Shown: positions 47,456 through 59,729 of the stretch, piece by piece
Numbering within the stretch: the first letter of the stretch is position 1
Layout: every line of letters starts with the position of its first letter
DNA from: Labia minor
Taxonomy: Eukaryota > Arthropoda > Insecta > Dermaptera > Spongiphoridae
Direction of reading: 5' to 3'
Length of the DNA: 64,000 nucleotides
Assembly (NCBI GenBank): GCA_963082975.1
Contig: OY720344.1
Span: 87,234,107 to 87,298,106 of the forward strand
Translations under genes and position numbers: made by a program
Notes under the pieces: generated by a model
Database searches by the model: none
The model's input: only the letters and a program-made list of their open reading frames with translations
Told to the model about the DNA's origin: nothing

Positions 47456-47916
47456 CTTCATACATTGTGAATCCACCCATAATAATATCCTACTTGAAAA
47501 TGAAAATCCAAAATCAGATCAAAATTAAAAATTATTTATTCATATGATCTTGAATGTTTTCAGTGTTTTATAAATAATTTAAAAAGGCCAATATTAAAAA
47601 ATAAAATTAAAAATATAATAAAATATAAATTTAAATATAACATAAAAAATAAAAATATATAATGAATATTGAATGACAACATGTAGAAATCAAATTTTAA
47701 ATAAGTTGACATGATCTTAATATATTGTGAGAATTAGATAAATAATGTAGAGAGCAAAAAATATTTAAAAATAGATATTTATTTAAATGAAATAAAATTA
47801 TTTAATTTACAGAATGAACATATCTACAATAATGTCTAAACATTTTTTCTTTATAATTTACATTATAATAACACTAATTACAGTAGTTATAATATATGGG
47901 AAATTTTCAGCTTTGA

Positions 47917-48082
47917 CCGCCGATTTGACCATGTTCCCAACCAAATTTTAAAAAACCAAGACCACTTGACATAAGCTCTATTCGAATCCAAAATCAAAAT
48001 TTAAAAAAATCGAAAATTTTTGGCGACAGACAGACACACAGATATATAGATTTTATAAACGAACTAAAAGTTCGTTGAAAAT
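47917..48082 (+). repeat. Repeat family G, copy 2
   Basis: Contains GATTTGACCATGTTCCC, CTATTCGAATCC, ACAGACAGACACACAG and palindrome CGAACTAAAAGTTCG, matching 32930-33105 in the same orientation. Confidence 0.45.
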
Positions 48083-48134
48083 TGTAAAATTTTTAAAGTA
48101 TATAATAATAAATTGTATAAATTTGTTAAAGGGA

Positions 48135-48440
48135 GGAGCGATAGCTCGGTGACCCAGGTATTGAAATGAAAATCAATTTATTTTAATTAATTTGAAACAT
48201 TTTAGGTATTATTATTGAGGACCCCAGTTCCATTCATTTTAATCAGATTGATGCAATGATGCAATATTTAATAATTGTAATAAATAATTATAATTGTATA
48301 TCAATATTTTTTAAAGGATTGAGCGAGAACTCGGTGTCCCAGGTATTAATATTACCAGCCAAACCCAATATAATAATGAATTATTTTTTTTAACTTAATT
48401 ACCGAGCTGAGGCTCGGGGTCCCGGTACTTATTATTATAG
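48135..48440 (-). repeat. Repeat family D, copy 2 (with internal duplication)
   Basis: Inverted relative of 7262-7490, ending CCGAGCTGAGGCTCGG. The motif GAGCGA...CTCGGTG...CCCAGGTATT occurs twice (about 48137-48160 and 48318-48345), so the family has an internal repeat of about 180 bp. Confidence 0.5.
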
Positions 48441-48789
48441 TACATTCTCATTCTTGATGCATAGATTATTTTTATTATTATATTCAATTTCTAATATTTA
48501 AACTGACACCATTGCCAATAGAACCTGGAATTTTATTGTACCAAAATTTTAATTTTATAGCTTTCCTACAAAATTCAAATTCAATCACATTAATTTCACT
48601 TAAACCATTTCTCCCTACACACATATACCGACAGAAATATAATAAATAAATTCTTGAGACATTAAATATATTAAATATATATAAAAAAGCTCATTGTCGT
48701 TTTTTATCATAATCACAAAATTCATATTTCATATAAAAATGATTTTTTAAGGGAATATTTACTTTCAAGATGTTCATAGATTATTTTGG

Positions 48790-49040
48790 GAATTTTGTCT
48801 TATTTGAAGCTTGTCATTCACCAGGCAGAAAACACTTCTTGACTTGATATGAGACGGGATTGATAGGAGAACATTTTGTTTTATGATCAACTTTCCTTAT
48901 ATTATAAACAAACTCGAGGGCAACAAGTGAACTCTGATGATTGATATTCAAAAAGTATTTTCCATGACAGCAGCCTCGGGTAACACTTTTCGGATTTGTA
49001 TCTTGATTCCTCAAGTGTTTTGTATACACATCTCAGCCAA
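48790..49040. other. Higher-complexity island
   Basis: Mixed composition in AT-rich DNA. A 71-codon open frame on the minus strand (48814-49029) has no recognisable domain. It may be conserved non-coding sequence or an unrecognised exon. Confidence 0.25.
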
Positions 49041-49264
49041 TCTAATGTGCTTTGAGTTAAATTTGTTGTATTTTTATTTTAAATTATAATACTATCAATA
49101 TACTTACATTTAAAAATTTACTATTCTTATATCTTTCAATACTTTGACTTTATTTATTTTATTTTATAAGTAAACAAATAAAGAAATAGATCGTTTAAAT
49201 AAATTTAATCAGTATAAAGTATCTATTTTATCATTTTCAAAGAACAAAAAGTGTAAAATAATCG

Positions 49265-49694
49265 GTAAAAACGGTTTGAGTTAGAATAATGAAATTTGGT
49301 ACACGGGCATTATTCAAAATTCGTAGTTTTCTATCAACTTTTGAGAAATGTAGCTCATTCGGAAGAGGACCATTATCTACCACGTTTTCATTTTTTTTCC
49401 TCTAAACTGACCGTAAAAATAAAGATATATGTTTGATAGTTTTTCACATGATTAAAAATTGTATATAACTGCTATAAATAGAATAGAAGTACCGGAATTA
49501 ATTTTTTAACACGTTAACTGCAAATCACGCGTCAGCACGTGACGTGGTTTCCATCAACAAAGAGCCAGACACACGCTGGTTTAATAAATAGTATTTATTA
49601 ATTTTAATTTATAATTAATTAAATTTAAATATATAATATATGTGTTAATTAATCTAATTCCAATTTGCGAGATAGTCGAGTGGAGACACTCCAG
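49265..49694 (+). repeat. Repeat family C, copy 3, 5'-truncated
   Basis: Begins at AAAAACGGTTTGAGTTAGAA, without the CA tract, and runs to the terminal hairpin GAGTGGAGACACTCCAG. It matches 25880-26336. Confidence 0.6.
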
Positions 49695-50098
49695 ATTTTA
49701 TATTTTACATTTCATTTAGTTAAATATTAAAATTGCTTATATCACATATAGTATCATTCTAATAATTTAAAAATACATAATTTTGATTAAGAGATATAAA
49801 TGTCACTAGAAAAAATAATTTTTTCAAGTTTAAATTCAAATATCAAAGTTTTTAATATAGTCTAATTCTTAAGTATTTATAAAGAAAAAAACAGACTTTT
49901 TATATTTAAAAAGAAGGATTTGCTTTCAAGTAAAATTCAAAAAGAACAACCAATCAATTTCTTTTCGGTAGAGAAGTGTTTTTTTTCTTAAATGGAACAA
50001 ACTTATAAACATTGATTGCTAATCGTTGTATTTACTTTGTCAAGTGTTCTCGAGGTGATTGTACCCTTTTACATTTTATGTGGTGTGTTTGTTGGCAG

Positions 50099-50215
50099 TT
50101 TAACTTCGTGGGCAAACTGCTTGGGCCGAAGGGCAACTCGATGAAGCGACTCCAAGAGGACACGATGACCAAGATGGCTGTGCTGGGCCGCGGCTCGATG
50201 AAAGACAAACAGAAA
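50099..50215 (+). CDS. KHDRBS: Internal exon of a Sam68/KHDRBS-type STAR RNA-binding protein (KH domain, first half)
   Basis: A 117-bp, phase-0 exon encoding 39 residues that begin [14 protein letters not shown]. The RNA-binding GxxG loop is residues 9-12 (GPKG). The following helix MKRLQED and strand [11 protein letters not shown] match the KH domain of the KHDRBS (Sam68/SLM) branch of STAR proteins, nuclear regulators of alternative splicing that bind U/A-rich RNA. Borders are classical: GTTTGTTGGCAG before 50099 and GTAAGT at 50216-50221. The codons are GC-rich (CTGGGC, CGCGGC), unlike all surrounding DNA. The preceding QUA1 part and the next exon, expected to start with an EEEL-like stretch, are not visible, so the introns are probably long: the downstream one would exceed 13 kb. 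In Drosophila the related genes include the qkr58E group; orthology within the family is not settled from one exon. Confidence 0.9.
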
Positions 50216-51206
50216 GTAAGTAATGGACTCTGTCCTTTCAACCAACTTGAAATTATTTCCTTCGTTTCTATGTTCTCTTTAATTTTCAAGAGGGTGGAAT
50301 GAGAGAGGGTGGTTGGAATGTGATAAAGAAAGGAGGAGATGATGTTCAACGGGATGGTTTGAAACAAATTAGGGAGAAGAGAACCTTTAGTTCGTTCAAA
50401 GCTAAAATTTAATTCCATGTTCAACACGTGTCAAACAAACTCTGCCTGGGATTCATTTGCCGTTCGATCATGTTGTGTCATTATTTGACATAGTTTCTTT
50501 TTTTTTCATTTTCCTATCACCATTTATGAGTTCAGTTAATGAAAACCGTAAAAGTCAACAAAAAGATTCCATTCACTCAAATGGATTTTGAATCTTTTCA
50601 TTGGAGTATTTTTTTTTTTTTTGATTTGTTTATTTTGATCTTTGTGTAAATAAAAGCTCGAGTGTTCCATACAACATACATCCAATCATTTATATAAAAT
50701 CACATACAAGCTGCAGCACTCTTCAACCAAAATATTCACAAATGTATGATTTTTAAAGTAAATCAAAAATTAGATAGAAAAAGTTTTTTTTTTTGTATTA
50801 AAGAGAAAAAAGTATTTAAAGTATTAAATTTTATTACAAATTAACACCTTTTGTTCATGTTTTATTTAAAAATCTTAATAAGCGAATAATTAAAAAAGAA
50901 AAGCAACAAAAACTTTAAATTGCTTTTTTTAAATCAAATAAAATTATTAATTTTACTCATAAAGAAAGGAAATAAAATGAAACATTGTCAAGAACAAAAT
51001 TCTTTTTAGAAAAGTAAAGTTTTAGTTTAAAATATTTAATAGAAAAATAAAAAGTATTAGTACGAATAAAGAAATTAGTAAAGTACCATTGTCCGGAAAA
51101 TCGTTACCAATTCTTTTTTTAAAGCTTTTTAATTTAATTATATGTATATTACATTCACTAACATACATGGAGAGATCGAAAAAATTTGAAATAATATATT
51201 ATATTG
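50216..51206 (+). other. Start of the intron after the KH exon
   Basis: Begins with GTAAGT. The first 300 bases are of mixed composition; open frames here run out of the exon. The rest is AT-rich with a T-tract at 50611-50622. Confidence 0.5.
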
Positions 51207-51334
51207 CCAAGGTGGCCAAACCATGGCTCTTTTCGTGTTTGTTGTGGCTCAATTAAAAAGTTTAAAGTCATAACACAAAAAAAGGTAAGATTTTCGATTT
51301 TTCGATAAGGCTCACCAAGCGTGGCCACCCCCTG
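51207..51334. mobile_element. Short hAT MITE
   Basis: 128 bp with termini CCAAGGTGGCCAAACC and, read inward from the other end, CAGGGGGTGGCCACGC. GGCTC motifs are next to both, the pattern of many hAT non-autonomous elements. Flanks TTATATTG (51199-51206) and GTATATTG (51335-51342) form an 8-bp target duplication with one change. Confidence 0.65.
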
Positions 51335-51342
51335 GTATATTG

Positions 51343-51899
51343 GATCTTGAAACTAAAAGAAACACAAAATTTTATTTTCAATTTTCTATTGATTTTTTTT
51401 AGACAGCATCACAATTATTAAAAATCCTCTGGTTTTTGGACATCCAACGAAAGGACAGCTTCCCCTAAATCTATGTAGAGGTGTTATATGATCTATGATT
51501 CTATGATCTTTCGCTATTTATTATTTCAAATATGACTTCTCAATTTTTATTCATTCGGTTATGACTCTGATCTTGACATTGAAAATACCATTATTTATTT
51601 AAAGTATATTTTTTTAAAACTATTTTCGAACTTTATAAAGTTTGTACATCTCGACCTCAAGTTCCGTACTCCTATACCATTTAAACAGCTTTAGGATTAT
51701 ATAAATGTTCCGTATCTATAATTATATATATATATAAAACAAGTAAAAAGTGAAAAAAATCTTACATATATAAAATAATCCTGAGATAAAATCCCAAAAG
51801 AGAAAACTTTTACACCAATAAAAAAAACATCCACTTCTATATTTTTATTTCGTATCAAAGTTGATCGTATCTAAATATAATCTAAACCAATCAATTTCT
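51343..51899. other. AT-rich intronic or flanking sequence
   Basis: No gene or repeat recognised. 51410-51520 is of mixed composition. Confidence 0.35.
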
Positions 51900-52190
51900 T
51901 TAAATCCGATTGTGCATTCGTTTCTATTAAATCCCAGTGCAGAGTGAGTTGCATTGAAATCCAGCTATTCCAATAAACACAACAAGGTCTGGGACCCGAT
52001 AGAGTTCGATTGTCTTGGGACTGACTGGAGCTGGAGCCAACAGCCAAATCCCAAAAGTCCCTCGGGCCATTTGTGCCCTTTCCGTTGTACAACTTGACAC
52101 CTGACATTTCCCATTTTGCACTTGACATGCAACAACCATAATTCCTATTTGCTTACCGTGGGATTTCACAAGGGTCTGCTATTTTTCTTT
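51900..52190. other. Higher-complexity island with minus-strand open frames
   Basis: About 290 bases of balanced composition. Two overlapping minus-strand frames (80 and 85 codons) cross it, and CGGTAAGC on the minus strand near 52152-52159 could be a splice donor. I do not recognise either protein reading. Conserved non-coding sequence within the intron, or an exon of a gene on the other strand, are both possible. Confidence 0.3.
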
Positions 52191-53495
52191 TTGAGAGAAA
52201 TGCAAGCGATTTAATGCAAACAAAATAACAAATAAACAAATGTTTAAATTCAAAAAAAAAAAAAAAAAAAATCAAAAAAATTGGTAACAATTCTAACCTC
52301 TATATTATTTAAAACTCTAGAACGACTGAAGAGCACAATTGAAGTAAATAAAATATGAATGAAATGGGAATGAGATGAATCAAAGATAATAATTAAATTA
52401 GTAATATACAATTTTATCAATTAAAAGATAAAATTTGCTTTTTATAATTTTTATAAAAATATTTTACCACCCATTTATTATATATTTTTATTATAATATA
52501 TTCTTTCTTTAATCAAAAAAAAAAAAAAATAAATAAATAAATTTTAATTCTCTCCTTTCTCACTCTTTCCGACTGAGTTAATATTATATTTATTTATTTT
52601 ATTGTAGCATGTCAATTTAAAAAATAATGAATTATCACAAGTTTTTAAAAAAAAACAACAATTGTTTTTAAAAGTTAAAAAAGATTTTTATTAGATCTAC
52701 ATAATATACTTTATTCTTTTATTTATTTATTTTAAAAATATTTTCTTTTCTAATAATATTTTTTACTTCTTACTGATAATTTACCTCTAATATTGGAAAT
52801 TGCATTTATATATTAAATAAATAAAAAGATTAAATAGGAAATCAATAATAAATTTGAGAGATGTACTTCTTTAAATTTAAGTGATTATTTAATTTATTTA
52901 AAAATTTAATAAAAGAATGTTGCACAATACTTATACGAGTAATTACAATATTTAATTATGTATGTAATTACAATATTTAAAAAAAAATTAAATTTGGGTG
53001 AAATTTAAGTGATTATTTAATTTATTTAAAATATATATATTTGTTTGTTGATTTTATTATAAATATATATCCTTAAAAATTTTTTGAAATTAAATTGAAA
53101 TTTAAAATTGAATTAAATTTTAAATTAATATAATAATAAAACAAATAAAATAAAATAGTTTAATTTTAACATTTCCACATTTTTATCTTCAGACTGAAGA
53201 AGTCACATGAAGTCAGACAGAGACCGTCTTGATTTAGTATTATAGATAAAGGGTTAAGCTTTAAAATATTCATTAATAATAAACAAAACGTAATTATATA
53301 AATAAAGAAAAAAAGATTAAAGGGTTAGGTTGAGATTTATTTCTAAAGATTTATGACACAAAGAGTCAGATTATCTTTTGTAGAAATGAGTTAAATTAAT
53401 AATGTCCTGCTATTCACCTAAAATACTTGAATTGCTTAGAAATTTATAACATTTTTGAGTTCTAAATGAGATCCCTTTTAAAGAGAATTATACGA
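52191..53495. other. AT-rich sequence
   Basis: Poly-A runs (52252-52271), A/T low complexity, no gene seen. Confidence 0.4.
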
Positions 53496-53499
53496 TATA

Positions 53500-53900
53500 T
53501 ATATAGGTTGAATTGTCTTTCGTCGGGTTTGCTTTCACCCCCCTCCCCCTCCCCCCACCTCCTCTCCCAGGCCCATTTTGTAGAAATGAATAGCCAAGAG
53601 GGTGGTTTTCTTGGGATGACTGTGTGTGCGACTATGTGACCGCATTTCTGAACATATCCCAAATCCAAGTGCAAAGTGGTTTGAAACATCACGGACAACG
53701 AGTCCTCGGGAATGTTGAAAGCGTAGTTTTCGACCGAAGAACCTCTTCCTTCGTTTTAACGCCTTCCTGAATGCCTGTTGGCGTCATTAAGAACGCTGGT
53801 GTATTTATAAATTAATTAGGATTAATGGAACGCGGCAACCGATTATCTCTTGTGCTAACTTCACCTCGTACACCGCAACTATTTAATTAATTCTCATTGA
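53500..53900. other. Higher-complexity island, candidate cis-regulatory element
   Basis: A C-rich stretch (53539-53570) is followed by about 300 bases of mixed sequence. It contains a cluster of TAAT-core motifs (AATTAATTAGGATTAATGG near 53810-53828, and ATTTAATTAATTCTC near 53880-53894) of the kind bound by homeodomain factors. A minus-strand 78-codon frame has no recognisable domain. Enhancer function is speculation from motif density. Confidence 0.3.
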
Positions 53901-54554
53901 AGCTTTTTTTTACACAATATTATAAAATTTATATTAGTGTATATGGATATTTTCTATATAATTACCTTATCAAAAAAAAAGTTATAAAGAAGTTTTTCAT
54001 TAAAATAATAAATAAATTTATTCGACAAAATAATGTAGAAAATAAAATTAAATAAACTATTCTTTATTTATGATTATATTACAAATTAGAAAAAAAAAGG
54101 GAAAAATATTGGTCCTGGCAAAGAATCAAAGGTTTGTTAAAGTTCAAAATATTTAAAAAAATATATCAATATCATAAAATGTATAAGCTTAAATTTTACT
54201 ACAGAATGAAATAGAAAAGCTGTTTTCATTAGAGATATCAAATTAGATTTAAGTACTAGAACTGTTTAGAGAACAAAAATTATAAAACTTAATTGTATTG
54301 ACATTTATAATTCTAATATATTATCTAAACTTTATTTATGTAACTTTTTAAGTTATTTTTATCAATATCTCTTCCAGGTCCTCTTATTTTTTTATATTTT
54401 AGTATTTCTAAAAAGTAGGATTTCTAAAAACAATAATTTTATTGTATTTTCCTTTTTTTTTTGCTTTGTTTATTTTCTTTTTGGATAAGATAAATTAAGG
54501 TTAATAACAGTGAACCATTTATATTTAATTTTAGAAATTGTTCTACATGTGAAT

Positions 54555-54812
54555 CTTCTTCTTCTTAAGGTGCCGTCATCATGAATAGAATAGCCTTAGA
54601 AGCTGCTCAAGCCATGATGATTTATCTAAGGAATGTTAATGCAGTGGTTTCTCGTTGCCTTCCGCATGTATAGAACCAGGAACTGAAAGGAATGAGCCAG
54701 AGGCAGTTGATGTTAAATTGAATTTATTAGAAAAATTTATTCTTTGTGGAATCGAACGCTAACTTCTTGTGTAGGAAATTGCCACGCTTCACTCTCGGCC
54801 AAGCCTCCTCCT
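54555..54812 (-). mobile_element. tRNA-derived SINE with LINE-like tail
   Basis: The minus strand opens GGCTTGGCCGAGAGTGAAGC (box A, with a GGCCGAG core like tRNA-Ser/Leu) near 54804. Box B GCGTTCGATTCC follows at 54747-54758. The body then ends GAAGGCAACGAGAAACCACT ... TGATGACGGCACCTTAAG and (AAG)n. The tail resembles the 3' ends of RTE-type LINEs and their SINE partners. Target duplication not identified. Confidence 0.65.
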
Positions 54813-54819
54813 TGTTATT

Positions 54820-55800
54820 GAATAAATTTTAATTTATATTAAAATAAATTTTTATATTAAATAAAGATACTGTCTGAGCACATATGTGACAAATCCACTC
54901 CCAACTTCGATCGATTAAATCAGATCTTATTATTATGGATGTGGCACGGCCTTTGCCTGTTCGATAAAAGCTGAAATAAATCAGGGAATGTTGACGTCCG
55001 ATTGAGGTGTAATCTAAGATACAAATGAATAAAGAAACTCAGATTCTCCTTAAAAATAGTTTAATTAATATAAAGGCAATACAATAAATAATGAAATAAT
55101 ACAAAGGGTAGTGGTAAGAAAATTAGCGATGATGAAAATAATATAAAATTAAATATCAATAATAAAAATATGTAACCAAATTCTTGGTCTAGTAGAAATG
55201 AAATCCAATGATACTTATGGGTAGAAGATGACTCCAAAGCCAGTGGAATTCTCTCCCATATGGTGTGACTAGTTGTGGATATGGGTCGGCTTTGTTTGTA
55301 ATCTTGTAGTGAATGGCGGATGCCGAATACCGTTTGTATTGTGGATGTGTTTCCGAGTTGAAACACAATCTTGTAGTTTAAATATAATTGAAGGAAATGA
55401 AAGAGAGATGGATTTACTGGATATGTGTACTGCTATTGTATTAAGATTATCTTCTTTTGATATGCGTTATATTGCCTTAAAGGACGGCAATATATAACTT
55501 AGAATGGGATTCAGATTGAACTACTACTTGAAGGAAATATGGTGAATGATGGAAAGACTTGGTTAAAGATATGATAAGGTTATGAGTTCGTTGAACATGT
55601 GTGGTTGAGCATAGCTGGTGATTGAAGCTAGACGGTCTTTGAGACCAGACGGAGGGTGGAACTAGACTAACTAATGTGTGTAAGTAGGAGGTGACAGGGT
55701 CTAAGAGGTGTTAATTAAGAGAACAAACTCCTTTGCTCCCCCCCCCCCCGAGAAGGAAAGTAATATCTAATGATTGTCTTAAACGGATACAAAATATTTA
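54820..55800. other. Mixed region, possible decayed LTR
   Basis: TGTGGCACGGCC at 54937 read on the minus strand ends GGCCGTGCCACA, LTR-like, with an AATAAAT motif nearby. A matching TG start with target duplication was not found. A hairpin ATATTGCC...GGCAATAT lies near 55467-55493. A C11 run is at 55739-55749. Open frames near 55061-55497 are unrecognised. Confidence 0.25.
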
Positions 55801-56705
55801 TTTATGTGGTGTATATACATAGTGTTGTGTTAGATTGAATAATTGGATATTGAATATTATTTATAAATTCTCTTCATTAAGACTTCTCGCTTCCATTGTT
55901 TTCGTGATATCATCTTACCAGCGTCTTGCCTTGTTTCTGACATACCCAAAGAGGGCGCTACCGCCACCCAGGTCTAAGGGGGTGCTGATGGCCATCTGGG
56001 TAAAATTGTATTACCTTGCTATTCTAAGTTAAATAATTTCAAACAATAATGTTTCTAATTTATAACTTTAGTAAATTTTACTAAGAAACATACATATAGT
56101 AGTATATAAAATATATATCTTTCAATTTAATTGCTATTAAAATTTATGAAAAAATAATTAATTTTCTGGTGGTACAGAGTTATACTTTCTCTGAAAAAGA
56201 GGCAGTAGGTCAAATAAGTTTGTGAAATACTGTTATTTTGAAAAAAATAATAATTATATATGTTATATTTGAATTGTTTAATAACTTGAGCCGGATAAAA
56301 ATATGTCGGATCTGGCCATGTTATAAATATAGATGATCAAACCAGAGTAAATGTTTATTTTTTATCCTACTAAGGATTGTATTTTCGACATTCATGATTA
56401 AATAATTACATAATTATAATTCATAGTTAAAATGTTTATTTATTTACAATTATTAGTATGAACAAAAAAATAATTATCTTATTGGTACATTCTCTTAGTC
56501 TTCAATGCATGTATGTAATACATTTTTGAATTGTATAATAAATTTATTTATTCAAAGTAGTTATTTACTTAAATAATAGGCCTAGGCAATCTTCCTACTT
56601 AGAAATTTCTTCATTAGCTAATAAAAATTAGCTAATTATAACAATTGTACATCATATAAATAAATAATAGAAATTAGTGTAAATTCACTGAATGTATATC
56701 TATTC
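55801..56705. other. AT-rich spacer
   Basis: One GC-richer patch at 55920-56005. No exon or repeat termini recognised. Confidence 0.3.
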
Positions 56706-56709
56706 TCAT

Positions 56710-57130
56710 ACTATAATTATGGAAATATTAATTTTGTACCAAGACTAATTTTCTCCAATCAAATACGAAATTTATGTGGAATGTAATTACTCCAGGGAGG
56801 GTGTATACGAGTATTAATCGACCTTTGTACTTATTCACCGTTAAGTTTCTCTCTACCCAGCTATTAATTTTACAAAAGATGAATGAGTGGAATTGGGAAT
56901 TGGACAGGAGACAATTGCACATCTGTTAATTGCTTTACCTCTAAAGAGGTTGAATGAATATTCAATTATAGTTTGATTAATCGCAAAGGCTCTAGTGGTT
57001 ATATCCATGGTGATTCAGATGAAATAGATGCCAATATACTGAGCTAATAGAGTTTTAACATAATTTTCTGGTACAAATTAGGTCTTTTGTGAATCGGAAT
57101 AGAGGATGAGCTTCAAGCCTCCATTTTAAC
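56710..57130. other. Higher-complexity island
   Basis: About 400 bases of mixed composition with no long frame. No second copy in the window. Candidate conserved non-coding sequence. Confidence 0.25.
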
Positions 57131-57797
57131 GCGAAATGAATATTATAAAGAAAATTAATTAATTAATCAATTAAAAATAATTATAAATTTTCATTATTTT
57201 GGATCTGAAGGAGTTAAGTAAAAATGTTGGATTATATATTTATGTAATTTATCGAGAGTGATCAGTTCAACCCTCGAATTTGAAGAATAAATTGAAAAAA
57301 AAATCATTATTTTGTTGTTTGTGTCAATTCAAAGTAATTCAATTATGTCACGTTTTTATTCATTGTAATTGGATTGTTCTTAATATGATGCAGAGAATTG
57401 AATTAACATTTATTTTCTTATAAAGAGATAAAGAGCTGCATTTTTCCAATAGGGTGGATTTCTGATCTATGTCATTCAAATGTCTTATTATAACTGAAAA
57501 TTATGGAATATCGCAAATGAAACCTGCAAGTGTTACAAGTTTAACTCTCCAGAAAAACATCATTCGTTTATAAAAGTTTAAATCTTCTTTTCCATAAAAC
57601 TATATTAAATGATATCTCACGTCATACCTGTCAAAATTTTTCTGACATTCAAAATTAAATCAGAATTGATTATATTTACATACATCTAAATTATAAATAA
57701 TTCAATATAATTTGTGTCTTTCATCGATTTAAACTTTGATATATTTTAATAATTTTTTAAAGATGAATTAAGTTCTTTACAATAAAATATATAAATA

Positions 57798-57885
57798 CTA
57801 GCTTCTCAGAGAGCTTTCGGGAAGCTAGACAGGAGGCTCTACCCCCTGAAAGGTTTTAATTCATTTTAATTCAATCACTATATTT
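57798..57885 (-). mobile_element. Decayed 3' terminus of a Helitron A relative
   Basis: ACTAGCTTCTCAGAGAGCTTT, GGAGGCTCTACCCCCTG and AAAGGTTTTAATTCATTTT align with the Helitron A 3' end read in reverse (for example 7929-8062). The hairpin is damaged and nothing else of the element remains. Confidence 0.55.
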
Positions 57886-58340
57886 TTTCTCTCAATTGGA
57901 TCTTTGTTTTCACTCAAATTTGCAAATTGCACTATTTTTCAAAATATAAATTTAAATATAAAAAATATTACTTACTTTGTTTTAGAAAATATTAATCAAT
58001 CAGGAGCAGTGGCGTAAGGGGGGCGGTGGGTACGGTCCGCGGCATTTTTTATATTTAGATATAGTTGTAAAAAGCAACTTATACATTTCATATTTATTTT
58101 TTTTTCTTTCTTGAATAATAAATGATTATTATAAGTTTACTATTTGATTTATATAAATTATGATTAACTATATGATTTTGAATATTATTCCTCGGTGTAT
58201 ATAAATGCATTTTAGTGTAAATTTTGAATTCTAATCCCAAGAACAGGATAATAATTTTATTTTATTGTATTCATTAAAATTCGTTGAATTCGTAAACGCA
58301 TCTTTAAGATTTTGTTCGGCAAAATTATCTTTGTTCTACA

Positions 58341-58469
58341 ATGAATCAATTAAGACTACAAAATCTTGCAATATTGTCAATAGAACAAGAAATTACAAAT
58401 AATATAAATTTTGAGAGCATGATACACGATTTTTCTAGTATGAAAGCTAGAAGAGTAAATATTATATAA
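58341..58469 (+). pseudogene. hAT transposase C-terminal remnant
   Basis: 42 codons to a TAA stop. They read LRLQNLAILSIEQEI and, further on, MIHDFSSMKARRVNII. This is the very C-terminal region of hAT transposases, with the LAxLSIE helix and a final basic KARR motif. A frameshift upstream separates it from RFCSAKLSLF-like sequence belonging to the same protein. The catalytic part is absent. Confidence 0.75.
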
Positions 58470-58501
58470 AATTTTTTCGAGTGCATACAAATATGTGTAA
58501 A

Positions 58502-59729
58502 AAAAAGCAAAATGTGCAGCATCGTACACGTGGCGGAAGTGAAACTTCTTACAATCTAGAGAATAAGATAAATTTTAGTTGAGAGTGTGAGTGAGAGAGA
58601 AATAGAGAAAAATAAAGGGATCATTTCGAAAGACATATAACAGTATAAAATTTTCGTAACAAATATTCGCTTTATTATTATTATTATCTACTCTATCATC
58701 ATATCTACATTACCTGTACTATTGTCGGTTGGTGATTCAATTGGTAATACTGATATTAATGGCTTGTGATAACTAAAATAAGATATATATGTTCGTGATT
58801 CGATATTTTCTATATAACGTGTAAAAACAGCATCTATTGTAGTTCCAGATTTTGTTGTTGATTCCTTGGGATCGTTATTTATAAGCAGACCAAATGTTTC
58901 TCGAAGAAAGTTGATCAACGGCAACGAATCATCTCAGATCCAAAATTTACATTAAAATCTCCCCCGAGAATTAGAGGGATTTTATCTTCGCCTCGTTCAA
59001 GTGCATTAGCACCTGTGTGGCTATAAACCAGTAATGAACGGTGTATGAAATAAATAATATCGTCTAAATTTTGGTCGTTATTTTTTTTCGGCATAGTGAA
59101 ATCTGTGGAGTAGAGAAAAGCAGTTTTAAATGCAATAATAATTTTAAATTGATTTAGTAGTGTTAAAGTAATGTTGAGATTCGGATAAATAACGTGAATG
59201 GTCATCGACGCACATAACTGTATGTGTTGGCGTGTGAATCGCCGACCATGTTCACACACACAATTACATGCGTCGGTATGCGTGCACGCTGTATATTTGA
59301 CTTGAGAATTTTAATTATTTCACGATATATATCTTATCTTATTATGCTAGCTAAAATTGTATATATCTATCTATTTATCTATAACCATTGGTTCTCAAAA
59401 ACCGCTCTAACGATTTTTTTCAAATTCACACTAGATATAGTATTTATAAAGAAAAATTGAGTTTTATTGATTACATCTCTTGAAACTTACAGCTTCATTA
59501 TTAATTTCTTAATTGAAAATTATATATGGGTGACGTAAATGGCATCCATTTTGAAATTTTACTCCCGCCTTTTTTTAATTTTGTATTAATATTTTTTTTA
59601 TATTTAAAATATTTTAAAATTTATTATTTAATTTCGAAATAAAATTAAAAATATTTATTTTTAATAAAATATATATATATATTTATTAATCCCGCTTTTT
59701 TTTTAAATGATATTGTATTAACATTTTTG
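58502..59729 (-). repeat. Inverted segment X, left copy
   Basis: 1228 bp matched by the reverse complement of 61133-62360 with very few differences. It carries the EEP pseudogene, the X-core and the hairpin-containing end GTGGCGGAAGTGAAACTTC. The core holds CTAGCTAAAATTG, AAAACCGCTCTAACG and GTGACGTAAATGGC. Confidence 0.85.
58688..59259 (-). pseudogene. EEP endonuclease domain (Helentron/Helitron-associated), frameshifted, left copy
   Basis: Two overlapping minus-strand frames (59259-58915 and 58924-58688) join into one EEP C-terminal half. Motifs are DDIIYFIHRSLLVYS, then PLILGGDFNVNF (the GDFN metal/catalytic motif), SGTTIDAVFTR (conserved T-x-I-D) and FSYHKPL (catalytic His in place of the usual SDH context). 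Arthropod Helentron-type replicases carry such a domain behind the PIF1 helicase. No helicase or Rep sequence is present. A single-base frameshift just after GDFNVNFGS breaks the domain. Confidence 0.75.

Noticed and set aside
53200..53225. Possible next KH exon after TTATCTTCAG at 53193
   Set aside because: The reading after the AG meets a stop quickly and does not give the expected EEEL-type continuation.
54937..55830. LTR on the minus strand ending GGCCGTGCCACA
   Set aside because: No matching TG start with target duplication and no retroelement body found; left as a possibility only.
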